Assembly (NCBI RefSeq): GCF_009389715.1
Contig: NW_024067666.1
Coordinates: forward strand, 62,001-126,000
Direction of reading: 5' to 3'
Length of the DNA: 64,000 nucleotides
Source of the DNA: Phoenix dactylifera
Taxonomy: Eukaryota; Streptophyta; Magnoliopsida; Arecales; Arecaceae
Positions 12,374-22,527 of this stretch are shown here, piece after piece; positions within the stretch are counted from its first letter, which is position 1; each line of letters starts with the position of its first letter. Below the pieces are notes generated by a model. It saw only the letters and a program-made list of their open reading frames with translations. It made no database searches and was not told the DNA's origin. The position numbers and the translations under genes are program-made.

Positions 12374-12917
12374 TGAGATATCTAAGGGGTGGGGGCACCC
12401 CTTGGTCATCTCAAAGTGAATTTTGACGGGAGTATGTCGGTGGATGGTACTACTGGAGGTGTTGGATTTGTGATCAGAGATTCCTGGGGCAGGCTGGTGG
12501 CAGCCGGAGGTCAGCGCGCGCTATAACTTACGGTTGTAGGGGCAGAACTTCGGGCAGCATGGGAGGGGTTATCATTTGCGAGGAGAGTCCTCGGTGCCGA
12601 GTGGGTGCTTCTTGAGGGAGATTCCTCGGTGGTGATTGACTGGATTCGAGGTGTGGATAGATATGGTGATGGTCATCCTCTTATTAGAGATACTCGGAGA
12701 CTGGCCCAGGAGTTGGAGAATTTCAGGCAGTACACGTATTTCGGAAGGCAAACATGGTAGCAGACTGGGTCGCCTCCTTCGTCGCCCGGCACTCCGGGGA
12801 GTTTCTTTGGACATCTATGAGAGATATTTCTTTCTCTTTGTACTTTTTACTTTCTCGTGATTTGGCAGGATGTACTCACTTTAGAGCTATATAATTTGCC
12901 GTTTTGACCAAAAAAAA
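12374..12917 (+). mobile_element. 5'-truncated LINE, RNase H end and poly(A), with target duplication
   Basis: Reading forward, the DNA encodes a decayed RNase H-like domain of plant LINEs (RVT_3 type): VKVNFDGS, then GGVGFVIRD, VVGAELRAAWEG, VLLEGDSSVVIDW and VADWVAS. These carry the expected Asp, Glu, Asp and Asp catalytic positions. There is an in-frame TAA after the GGQRAL motif and a frameshift near 12735, so it is dead. The 3' end is A-rich (12909-12919). Target duplications AAGCCTTCATCTT (12361-12373) and AAGCCTTCGTCTT (12918-12930) flank it with one mismatch. The same 3' end occurs at 43404-43614, so both are copies of one family. Confidence 0.88.
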
Positions 12918-12918
12918 A

Positions 12919-13640
12919 AGCCTTCGTCTTGGCTATCGAGCCAAGGATAGAACGGTCACGGCCACTATCGGTATGTAGAAAAGACGATCCTTTAGAATAA
13001 GACCAAGAGTTAAAGGAAGGATAAAAGTTGGAAGACCAATTTAAAAAGGTCTTAACCCGTTAGGTTAAAACATCGTTGCCAGGAATAAACCTAAGTACCT
13101 TTTTTTAAAAAGCAAATAGCTGTAGTTGCCCAAGTACTTAGTAAAAGAAATCTACTATAGTTACAAAATTAGTAACTTAGTAAAAAATCCGGGTACTTCA
13201 GAAAAAATCAATTATAGTTCTAAAATTAACAACTTAGTAAAACAAGAAGAAAAAATCATCATGATCGAGATCAAACCACAGCCAAATTAGTAGCTTATAA
13301 AAAAAAAAAAAAGCTATAGTTTCCTAAATACTTAGTAAAAGAAATCAATTGTAGTTCCAAAATTATCAGCTTAGTAGAAAAACTTTAAGTACTTAGTAAA
13401 ACAATCAATTATAGTTCCAAAACATAATAAGAATAAAAAAAGGAAAAACAGCAAACGTAGAGGATTGAACTTCGATCAAATCAGCGAAAAAAACTAAACT
13501 GTAGTAGCTTGGTAAAAAACACCAAGGTACGTCATGGAAAGAAAAAAATCAATCGTAGTTCTAAAACTTAGGGCAAAAAAAAAAAAAACACTGTTGTGGA
13601 GGTTGTAGTTCTAAAATTAGCAATTTAGTAAAAGAAAAAA
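12919..13640. repeat. Tandem 0.7-kb block, copy 2
   Basis: Aligns along its length with 11665-12361, with many substitutions and small indels. It has the same order: CTTGGCTATCGAGCC start, GGCCACTA, ATAAGACCA, then the AGTTCCAAAATTA/TTAGTAAAA units. Before the LINE arrived the two copies lay directly head to tail. The block ends about 60 bp before tRNA-Asp. Confidence 0.75.
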
Positions 13641-13687
13641 AAGAGAGTGGGTTAACGAGGTAAAAACAAGACGGTTTTTTTTGCTGT

Positions 13688-13695
13688 AAAAAAAA
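13688..13695 (-). terminator. RNA polymerase III terminator of tRNA-Asp
   Basis: On the minus strand a run of eight T lies eight bases past the 3' end of the tRNA, the normal Pol III stop signal. Confidence 0.8.
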
Positions 13696-13703
13696 GGGTA
13701 ATG

Positions 13704-13775
13704 CGCCGTTGCCGGGGATCGAACCCGGGTCACCCGCGTGACAGGCGGGAATACTCACCACTATACTACAACGAC
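13704..13775 (-). tRNA. tRNA-Asp (anticodon GTC)
   Basis: A 72-base cloverleaf on the minus strand. The acceptor stem GTCGTTG pairs with CAACGGC plus discriminator G. The D-arm contains the A box TAGTATAGTGG, the anticodon loop is CTGTCAC with GTC, and the T-arm is CCGGGTTCGATCCCCGG. There is no intron and no encoded CCA. A T-run follows as terminator. It looks fully functional and nuclear. Its 3' end is also the primer used by many Tat/Athila-type retrotransposons, but here the whole gene is present. Confidence 0.97.
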
Positions 13776-14204
13776 ATTGTTGATTTTGTAATCTCCGGTT
13801 CTCCTCACATTCGCAACCAGAACCAGAAGTAGGTTACATGTTTCCTCTCTGCATCACCTCACCATAGCATTCCTCACTATTTCTTCAGTGATCAATTTTT
13901 TTCCAAGTTTTTTTGGTACATTTCTGAATCAGCGGTTGGTCAAGTGTTTTTTTTTTAAAAAAAGAAAGTCTTTAGATTGATTTGTTTCAAGTAACTTCCT
14001 CCATGCAAGATGTATGGTTCCTCTCCTTTTCAATGATAGAAGTGACAAAGATGGATGGGAGAGAGAGATGAGACGTGAACATCGGGAATATCTCTCCGAG
14101 TGGGAGATATATAACATGCTTTGATAAGAAGAAATGAAGGTCAAATGTGCTGGAGATCATATGTAGGAAGCTTGAGAGAAGGAAATATACTGCTCCTAGT
14201 TTTA

Positions 14205-14396
14205 GATTTCTAATTAAAAATTATTGATTGGACCAGATCCACCGCTAAGTTGGTGGATCAGTCCAATCACGAAGCAATATGCATGATATCGGACAAAAAA
14301 GAAAAAGAGCACAATATGCGCCCATTTGTACATGTTGATTTGTAGATGAGCCGATCCACTAGTTTAGTGATGGATCTGATCCAACTAAAAATTTAA
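14205..14396. mobile_element. Foldback MITE-like element
   Basis: The left end reads TTGGACCAGATCCACC and the right end GGATCTGATCCAACT; these are near inverted repeats. Inside the left arm a strong hairpin (14226-14243 against 14252-14268, one mismatch and one indel) forms by itself. AT-rich, non-coding and short, as expected of a MITE. No clear target duplication. Confidence 0.4.
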
Positions 14397-14641
14397 TATT
14401 TTTTATATGTTGTTTTTACTTGCCAATAATCCTATCTATGTAATATATCATATTGGGTGCAAAGCATTGCTTAAAGTCTTTGGTTGAGCATAGGAGAACA
14501 TGGAAGAGGTGGACCTGATTCAACTAAAAATTTAACATTTCTTATGTGTTGTTTTTTACTTGCCAACAATTCTATCTATATAATATGCCATATTGGATGC
14601 AAAGCATTGTTTAAAGTCTTTGGTTGAACATAGAAGAACAT
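14370..14641. repeat. Two tandem copies of a ~140-bp unit
   Basis: The unit at about 14370-14502 is repeated at about 14510-14641. Shared landmarks in order are CAACTAAAAATTTAA, TTGTTTTTACTTGCCAA, GCAAAGCATTG and TTAAAGTCTTTGGTTGA. The right arm of the foldback element is part of the unit. Confidence 0.8.
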
Positions 14642-14735
14642 TATCATTATATAAGATCCTTGACACTATTAAGAAAATCACTTTCTACCTACCAAAAAAA
14701 AAAATCACTTTAAAGGCCAAATCTCTTCACCTGCA

Positions 14736-14736
14736 C

Positions 14737-14767
<31 letters not shown>
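14736..14767. repeat. (TAA)n microsatellite
   Basis: About ten uninterrupted TAA units. Confidence 0.95.
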
Positions 14768-14769
<2 letters not shown>

Positions 14770-15381
14770 GTGGGACTGCCTGCTATCTGTCTAGTACAAG
14801 GAACACAAGCATTAGTTTATATATTTATGATGTGATCTCTGATATGCATAGCATATGGTGAGCAATCTTAATGAAGTATGATGATCCATGGATATTCCCT
14901 TTTTCATTTTACCTAAATTATCAGTTCTAATAATTTTTATAAATTCAAAAATATGGAAAAATGATTTCTCTGATATTTTCTTAATCTTGTTTCCCAAATT
15001 TCTTTGCCTGTTGTTTTCTTTCTTGTGAAGAATAATATCACAAGATGCAATAATCGAGAATCCACATAGCCCGTAATATCTAGGTATCTTAGTCAAATGA
15101 TATATTTAGAACCTAATAACCAAGCTCTATCCATTTGATCTTGTCACTCGGAAGGAAATAATCGAGGAAACAAGACAAACAAGTTTGGAAATGAAAGGTA
15201 AATGAAAAATTATCACATCACTGCTTGAAGGAAATTGGTTGAGGAAGATGTAGTGAAGTAAATAAAGGAAGAAGGGGAAGGGATTGAACAGTTGTTGATC
15301 CACCAATTTTAGAACCTGTGAGGCTTCAAAACATATTAAAGAGTGAGTGGGTTTTGTTCACAATATTTGTTTTCATGGATT
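14770..15381. other. Intergenic DNA, no gene seen
   Basis: AT-rich, no recognised gene. It ends at the GAGGG target site of the LARD element. Confidence 0.45.
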
Positions 15382-15386
15382 GAGGG

Positions 15387-17485
15387 TGTGAGACCCTGGA
15401 ACTGGGCCCGGTCCACTTGACCGGCCCAGTCCCAAGTTTTGGCCTCACGTGCGGTGCACGTGAGGCAACGGGATGGAGGGATCCATCCCGAAGAAGAAGG
15501 AGCCCCTGTTTTAGGGCTCCTTCTCCTTCTCCTTCTCCTTTGAGTCCACCGAGGGAGAGAGCCGCCACACCCGAGTTCTTCCTCCTCAGGCTGCCGGCAG
15601 AGAGAGAGAGAGAGCGAAAGAGAGAGGGAGATAGAGGGCTTTGGGTCTTCTTCGGTACGAGGGGTCTTCTTCTTCCTTACCGCCGGAGAGGAAGAAAGCT
15701 GCCGGACTTTCGTCGGGGCTGAGGTAAGGCCTTCTCCTCCTCTCTTGGTGATTAGCCATGATGTGTTGAGGTTTTGGAGCCGGCCAATCGCCGGAAACTT
15801 GGGTCCAAAAAAAAATCGGTCGGCCGAGTGCTCTGCCACTGGCCTTGTTCGCCGCCGGAAGTGGCCGGGCTTGCTCCGCCACCTCCTGCCGCTGTCAGAG
15901 CCGGCCACCACGGCAGCCCTTGGGCCCGACCGAGAGGGAAGAAGAAGGGGGCAGGGGGGTCACGGATCCCCTGTTTCACCGAAGGAGAAGAAGGGAGTCG
16001 GGAGAGGAAAGAAGAAAGAAGAAAAAGAAAGTAGAAAAAGAAAAGAAGGAAAAAGAAAAGAAAAGAAAAGAAAGAAGAAAAGAAAAAGAAAAGAAAAAAA
16101 ATAAAATAAAAAGAGGGTGGTTTACGGGTATGAATCCGGATCCGAACCCGAACCCGGGGTGCTAGACACTTCGGCAGGGTCGGCCCTGGGAGAATGTTAA
16201 AATTTAGGTTTTATATATATATTGTGATGAATTTTAAAAGAAAATATGGTTTTTGAATATTAGGTTCTGCGAGGGATTTGCGGAATTAATTGGATTTGTT
16301 GTGGATCGCGTCGCAAGGTAAGTGATGTAACCTCTTTTCTAGATTTATCGGCAAACTATATATATATGTTTCACGAATCGAATTATTCATGATTTCGAAT
16401 TTGATGCATGGATTATATGTGTATTTTAGAATATTATATGATTATGATTGAACGTATTTGCTTCTGATTTGAATTGTGTTTAATTGCTCCGACATTGTAT
16501 CTTTTGGCTTGGAACACTAAACATAATGTAAGAAAAGATTATGACTTGAAATAGATTCAGACTTGCAGTCGGGCTATGTTGAGGACCCTGCCAATGGGGG
16601 CTAATACATTGGTACCGCAAGAAGAATAGTCGGTGATATGACCCTACCACAGGGAACATGTGGTCATAGTTCCTGGCTGTTGAGTTGAATCTGATAAATT
16701 GAAAGAAATTAAGATATGAACGACATTTGGTTTTGACATTGTATGTTTCTTTTATATATAACTGAAATATGAAATAGAGAACAAGCTGAACTGTCGACCT
16801 GGCTATGTTGAGGACCCCGCCAATGGGGGCAGATACGTTGGCAATTGATTGTCCTGAAGGACTCACCGCAAGAAGATTAGTCGGTGTTGATGACCCTGCC
16901 ACAGGGAACATGTGGTCATAGTCCAGGATCGACATGATAAATTGAATATGTAAAAGAATCTTTTGAATTTAAGAAATATTTGACTTATACTTTGGAACTG
17001 CATATTTATTTATTTTCCACATATTATTGCTTGATTTATCTAGCTAGAGTGTTCATTACTTACTGGGCTGTCTAGCTCATTATACCATCTCTTGTTGTTT
17101 TACAGATTTCGAGAACTAGTCTATTGGGGATTCAAATTGGGAGAGCGACTAGAAGGATTGTGGCACAAGTTATCTTAGATTAGGGTTATTTAAGTTGATT
17201 TGTTATTATGGACATTTATTATGATTGGTGGACTTTTATTATTTTAAGAACTAGGTTTCTGCATGTTGGTAAATGATTATTCCGCTGCATATTTAGACTT
17301 GTGAGACATTATGACTTGAGTTAGTCAATGGAATAAGATTTCAATTTATTCTGTTAAATTATTTTGGAATTTCATAATTGAGGTGTTGGGTTTAGATGCC
17401 TTGCATGCTCGTGGGGAGAGTTTCCTACGGGTGTGCGGCGGTTGGCGCGACCCCCGGCCCGCGATCTCGGGATGGGGGCGTGACA
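15387..17485 (+). repeat. 5' LTR of the LARD
   Basis: 2099 bp. The first 135 bases hold three consecutive hairpins: 15442-15452 with 15456-15466 (two G-boxes), 15470-15477 with 15482-15489, and about 15499-15505 with 15514-15520. Then follow a GA microsatellite (15599-15615), GC-rich DNA to about 15990 and an (A/G)-only stretch to about 16110. The last part is AT-rich with an internal duplication of about 230 bp (16553-16690 against 16785-16935) carrying GAGGACC..GCCAATGGGGGC motifs. Open frames in it are accidental. Confidence 0.95.
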
Positions 17486-17492
17486 ACTTAAG

Positions 17493-17504
17493 TGGTATCA
17501 GAGC
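17493..17504 (+). other. Primer-binding site (initiator tRNA-Met)
   Basis: TGGTATCAGAGC starts seven bases after the 5' LTR and is complementary to the 3' end of plant initiator tRNA-Met. It would prime minus-strand DNA synthesis. Confidence 0.92.
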
Positions 17505-18325
17505 ATAAGTAGATAAAATCTAAGATAAAGAATCTGACATAAGATGAGTGTAGGTGGGTAAACACTAAGGGCATTGGACGTGAATCCATGTCAATTGCAT
17601 TGTAAGCTACTTTCAAGATTTTCTATTAAGCCTTGTGATAGATTATGTATGAGAAGGTTACTAGGAAATTATGATTGAATTTACTTATGAGGTTTGATAC
17701 ATTATGGAAGGTTGGGCAATCTATGAATCAAGTTATAATTAGTTAGATGTGGATCTAAATTAAGTGCAAAAGGATTGGCCGTAGAATATTATCATGCATT
17801 GTGATTATTTATTATTTAAGTGAACTTGTAAACTCAAAAATTGATATGGAGGTATACTATGATTTTGCTTAATTTTGAAGATAATTTTTTTAGAGGCAAA
17901 TTAAGATTCATTTATATAAAGTTGTTTAAGATTTGGGCTATGAAACCTTTTTACAGTGCTTGATTAAATATTCTTCGAGGATTGAAAACTGTATGTGGAT
18001 CATGTATGAAACTCCTGTGTAGATGGAGAATATATTTGGGATAAAATTCTAGAATTTATTCTTTGGCTTTACCGAGAATTTGAAATTTTAGATCTTTTCA
18101 AATTACAATATAGATTGGGATTTTGATTGGAAGTAATTTAGTAAATTATGAGAATACTAGTTGTTTAAATTATTTTAAGATGATCAACGATATTAACTCT
18201 ATGATTGGAAAATATTTTCTGATGCGTTTCCTTGTTAAGGAGAATTTCGTTGTCAAAGAAAAGAATAGTGTTTTTGATTTTGGCTGGATATTATCATGTT
18301 ATTAATAGGTTCTTCTATCTGTTGT

Positions 18326-18366
<41 letters not shown>

Positions 18367-20392
18367 TGGCATCCCAAGTCTAGGATTAATGGTTTCTGCA
18401 TTAGCTGATCTTGGATTTGGAATGTTTTAGCATAGATCTCTTTTCTCTTAAATTTGTAGCTTATGCTTTTGAAAGAATTAAGGAATAATTATCAATCTTG
18501 AAGAAATAATTTTATTGGAGATTATAAAGTATTCATCTCGGTGGAATTATTAATAATTTAAATTATCATCTTTGGATCCAAATAAAAGATCTTATTTATG
18601 TCTATCGGAGACTATGTGGTGTGTAATAAACTTCAATTCAAAGCTGGGCTTATAGATCGACTTAGAGATCTTTTGCCAATATTGTTGAGGTTGCTGATAA
18701 AATCTAGTTTTGTGAAGAAAAAAAAATTAAATTAAATTTTGAGGCTAGCATGATTATCATAGAATATTTTTGATAAATGCCATAGATCTCAATGAAGAAA
18801 ACTCTAGAAGAGATCGCCGCGTCAATTTTACTTATATCTATTGATTTAAGGTCTTTTAATTTGGTGGAGCATTGAGAAAATTTTTCTAGTTATTTTTACT
18901 TGTAAGTGTTTGACTTGGAATCGTCTAGTTGAGTAGATGAGAGAATTAAGATTTAATTTTATTTTGAATTATAGTAACTAGCCTATATGGAGTTTTTTTT
19001 TTTAAGCGTTTTAATTGACTCGAGGATTAGTCTAGATGGATGTACTCGGGGGCAGTTAGAGGACGAAATCAAAAGTTCTTTTTGGGCTTTACTTGGAATT
19101 AAAATTTTGGATCTCTTTAGTTCATAATACAAAATAGTATTTTGATCAAAAATTATTAGTGCATCCAAAGAATTTTGGTAATTTGAATCAGAGTGCGCAA
19201 TGAAAGCGTAGTGGTCTGAACTATTTTTCTAAATTGGTCAGAAGTATTATTCCTTTAATTCGGAAAGTTTTAATAACAAAAGACTTGATTTGATTTTGAA
19301 TTTTTGGATGTCGCTGCACTATCTTAGGTTCTCTAATTTTATGTCATGCTAAGGAAATGATTAACATCTTGAGACTAGAATTAATAGATCATCGATTTTG
19401 ATTTTAGATCTGGAATATTTTGGTGTAGACCTATTTCCTCCTAAATCTGAAGCTTGTACTTCTTCAATTAATATCAACCCTCTATTTGAAAGAACTTGAG
19501 GTTGTCAAGTGACTTTGATGAATATTCCACTAGGGGTGGATTAGAGTTATTTATGACCTAATCTTGTGATAGATCGATTAATCAAGAGTAGTTGATATTT
19601 TGACAAAGAAACTTGATGTTCTTATTCAAAATTAAGACGTTGAGTTTTATTTATGAGAGAGAGAAGTTTGATTTATATCATCTATAAAAGAACCAAATCT
19701 GGAGGTATTGGACCTTATTCTTATGATAAGATGAAATTATATTGATAAGTAGAACTATTGGAAGACTGAGGTTAGTCTTCTAGTAGAGAAGAATGTTGTT
19801 GGTTCTATGAATAATCTGAAGGTAGCTATGTAATTTTCATCAGTGGGGTTTTCTATTGTTGACAATTTTTGGAAGAATCTTGGGCATCTTAAATTTAGTA
19901 TTAACGGATTGATGGTTACTTGGTTGGACTTAGATCTGGAAAGTTTTAACATGGATCTCCTATTCCTAATTCTAACATTGTTAATCTGGCTATTTGAAAG
20001 GGCTTGAGGTTTTATAAGACAAAGGTTGATCATTATATCATGGAAAAAAAAAATGAGGAGCATTTGATACTAAAGCTTTCTCCTACTTACATTTAACCGA
20101 TTAAATTTCTATGTAGAATTAATCAGGAGCAATTAATTTCTTGAAAAAAAAAAGAATTATGACATGTTAATCCAAGGCTGGAAGGTTAGTCTTATTTTGA
20201 AAGAGATCAAAAGAACTTGCTATGAATCATAGATGGAAAGGATTAAGTTTTAAGATGCCATAATTTTGCCAAAATCTTGTGAGCCTGCATTTCGAGATGG
20301 GGATTGTTTAGGAGCTCGGGAATGATATGATGTTTCTATATTTTCAAAATTTGAAGCCTTAAGTGAGTTAATTTCGAGGACGAAATTATTTT
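17505..20392. other. Non-coding interior of the LARD, with internal degenerate repeats
   Basis: No frame above about 100 codons and no retrotransposon domain. One sequence theme recurs three times: CATC..AGT.TAGGATTAA, then GATC.GGA..TTTTAG and CATAGATCTC, at about 18369-18480, 19364-19470 and 19880-20000. A second theme (GGCTTTAC..GAATT.AAATTTTAGATCT) is at about 18070 and 19085. Part of the interior therefore arose by roughly 1-kb tandem duplication. A (GA)n run of about 31 bases is at 18331-18361. Confidence 0.8.
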
Positions 20393-20405
20393 AGGGGGGG
20401 AAGAA
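20393..20405 (+). other. Polypurine tract
   Basis: AGGGGGGGAAGAA ends exactly where the 3' LTR begins. It is the primer for plus-strand DNA synthesis. Confidence 0.9.
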
Positions 20406-22522
20406 TGTGAGACCCTGGAACTGGGCCCGGTCCACTTGACCGGCCCAGTCCCAAGTTTTGGCCTCACGTGCGGTGCACGTGAGGCAACGGGATGGAGGGA
20501 TCCATCCCGAAGAAGAAGGAGCCCCTGTTTTAGGGCTCCTTCTCCTTCTCCTTCTCCTTTGAGTCCACCGAGGGAGAGAGCCGCCACACCCGAGTTCTTC
20601 CTCCTCAGGCTGCCGGCAGAGAGAGAGAGAGAGAGAGCGAAAGAGAGAGGGAGATAGAGGGCTTTGGGTCTTCTTCGGTACGAGGGGTCTTCTTCTTCCT
20701 TACCGCCGGAGAGGAAGAAAGCTGCCGGACTTTCGTCGGGGCTGAGGTAAGGCCTTCTCCTCCTCTCTTGGTGATTAGCCATGATGTGTTGAGGTTTCGG
20801 AGCCGGCCAATCGCCGGAAACTTGGGTCCAAAAAAAAATCGGTCGGCCGAGTGCTCCGCCACTGGCCCTGTTCGCCGCCGGGAGTGGCCGGGCTTGCTCC
20901 GCCACCTCCTGCCGCTGTCAGAGCCGGCCACCACGGCCGCCCTTGGGCCCGACCGAGAGGGAAGAAGAAGGGGGCAGGGGGGTCACGGATCCCCTGTTTC
21001 ACCAAAGGAGAAGAAGGGAGTCGGGAGAGGAAAGAAGAAAGAAGAAGAAGAAAGTAGAAAAAGAAAAGAAGGAAAAAGAAAAGAAAAGAAAAAAAAGAAA
21101 AGAAAGAAAAGAAAGAAGAAAAGAAAAAGAAAAGAAAAAAAAAATAAAATAAAAGGAGGGTGGTTTACGGGTATGAATCCGGATCCGAACCCGAACCCGG
21201 GGTGCTAGACACTTCGGCAGGGTCGGCCCTGGGAGAATGTTAAAATTTAGGTTTTATATATATATTGTGATGAATTTTAAAAGAAAATATGGTTTTTGAA
21301 TATTAGGTTCTGCGAGGGATTTGCGGAATTAATTGGATTTGTTGTGGATCGCGTTCGCAAGGTAAGTGATGTAACCTCTTTTCTAGATTTATTGGCAAAC
21401 TATATATATGTTTCACGAATCGAATTATTCATGATTTCGAATTTGATGCATGGATTATATGTGTATTTTAGAATATTATATGATTATGATTGAACGTATT
21501 TGCTTCTGATTTGAATTGTGTTTAATTGCTCCGACATTGTATCTTTTGGCTTGGAACACTAAACATAATGTAAGAAAAGATTATGACTTGAAATAGATTC
21601 AGACTTGCAGTCGGGCTATGTTGAGGACCCTGCCAATGGGGGCTAATACATTGGTACCGCAAGAAGAATAGTCGGTGACCCTACCACAGGGAACATATGG
21701 TCATAGTTCCTGGCTGTTGAGTTGAATCTGATAAATTGAAAGAAATTAAGATATGAACGACATTTGGTTTTGACATTGTATGTTTCTTTTATATATAACT
21801 GAAATATGAAATAGAGAACAAGCTGAACTATCGACCTGGCTATGTTGAGGACCCTGCCAATGGGGGCAGATACGTTGGCAATTGACTGTCCTGAAGGACT
21901 CACCGCAAGAAGATTAGTCGGTGTTGATGACCCTGCCACAGGGAATATGTGGTCATAGTCCAGGATCGACATGATAAATTGAATATGTAAAAGAATCTTT
22001 TGAATTTAAGAAATATTTGACTTATACTTTGGAACTGCATATTTATTTATTTTCCACATATTATTGCTTGATTTATCTAGCTAGAGTGTTCATTACTTAC
22101 TGGGCTGTCTAGCTCATTATACCATCTCTTGTTGTTTTACAGATTTCGAGAACTAGTTTATTGGGGATTCAAATTGGGAGAGCGACTAGAAGGATTGTGG
22201 CACAAGTTATCTTAGATTAGGGTTATTTAAGTTGATTTGTTATTATGGACATTTATTATGATTGGTGGGCTTTTATTATTTTAAGAACTAGGTTTCTGCA
22301 TGTTAGTAAATGATTATTCCGCTGCATATTTAGACTTGTGAGACATTATGACTTGAGTTAGTCAATGGAATAAGATTTCAATTTATTCTGTTAAATTATT
22401 TTGGAATTTCATAATTGAGGTGTTGGGTTTAGATGCCTTGCATGCTCGTGGGGAGAGTTTCCTACGGGTGTGCGGCGCTTGGCGCGACCCCCGGCCTACG
22501 ATCTCGGGACGGGGGCGTGACA
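20406..22522 (+). repeat. 3' LTR of the LARD
   Basis: 2117 bp, colinear with the 5' LTR, including the hairpins (20461-20471 with 20475-20485 for the G-box one). Visible differences from the 5' LTR include a longer GA run, a longer purine tract, loss of five bases in GGTGATATGACC, and mostly C/T or G/A substitutions. Confidence 0.95.
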
Positions 22523-22527
22523 GAGGG

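Larger units (their letters stand above)
15387..22522 (+). mobile_element. Complete non-coding LTR retrotransposon (LARD, Del/Tekay chromovirus type)
   Basis: A full 7.1-kb insertion. Two direct LTRs start TGTGAGACC and end CGTGACA. The 5-bp target duplication GAGGG is at 15382-15386 and 22523-22527. A primer-binding site for initiator tRNA-Met and a polypurine tract are both in place. The 2.9-kb interior has no gag, protease, reverse transcriptase or integrase frame in any direction, so the element must have moved using enzymes of a relative. The start of the interior and its last bases (CGAGGACGAAATTATTTTAG before the G run) are of the kind seen at the edges of Del/Tekay chromoviruses, which are the likely autonomous partners (inference). 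The LTRs differ at about two dozen sites and a few indels by eye over 2.1 kb, so the insertion is fairly young. Confidence 0.95.

Noticed and set aside
15336-16165. Several 75-190 codon frames in the LARD LTRs (and again at 20336-21208)
   Set aside because: Present identically in both LTRs and driven by GC-rich and (A/G)n sequence; they are accidental.
18331-18361. (GA)n run considered as a regulatory GAGA element
   Set aside because: Lies in the retrotransposon interior, far from any gene; plain microsatellite.
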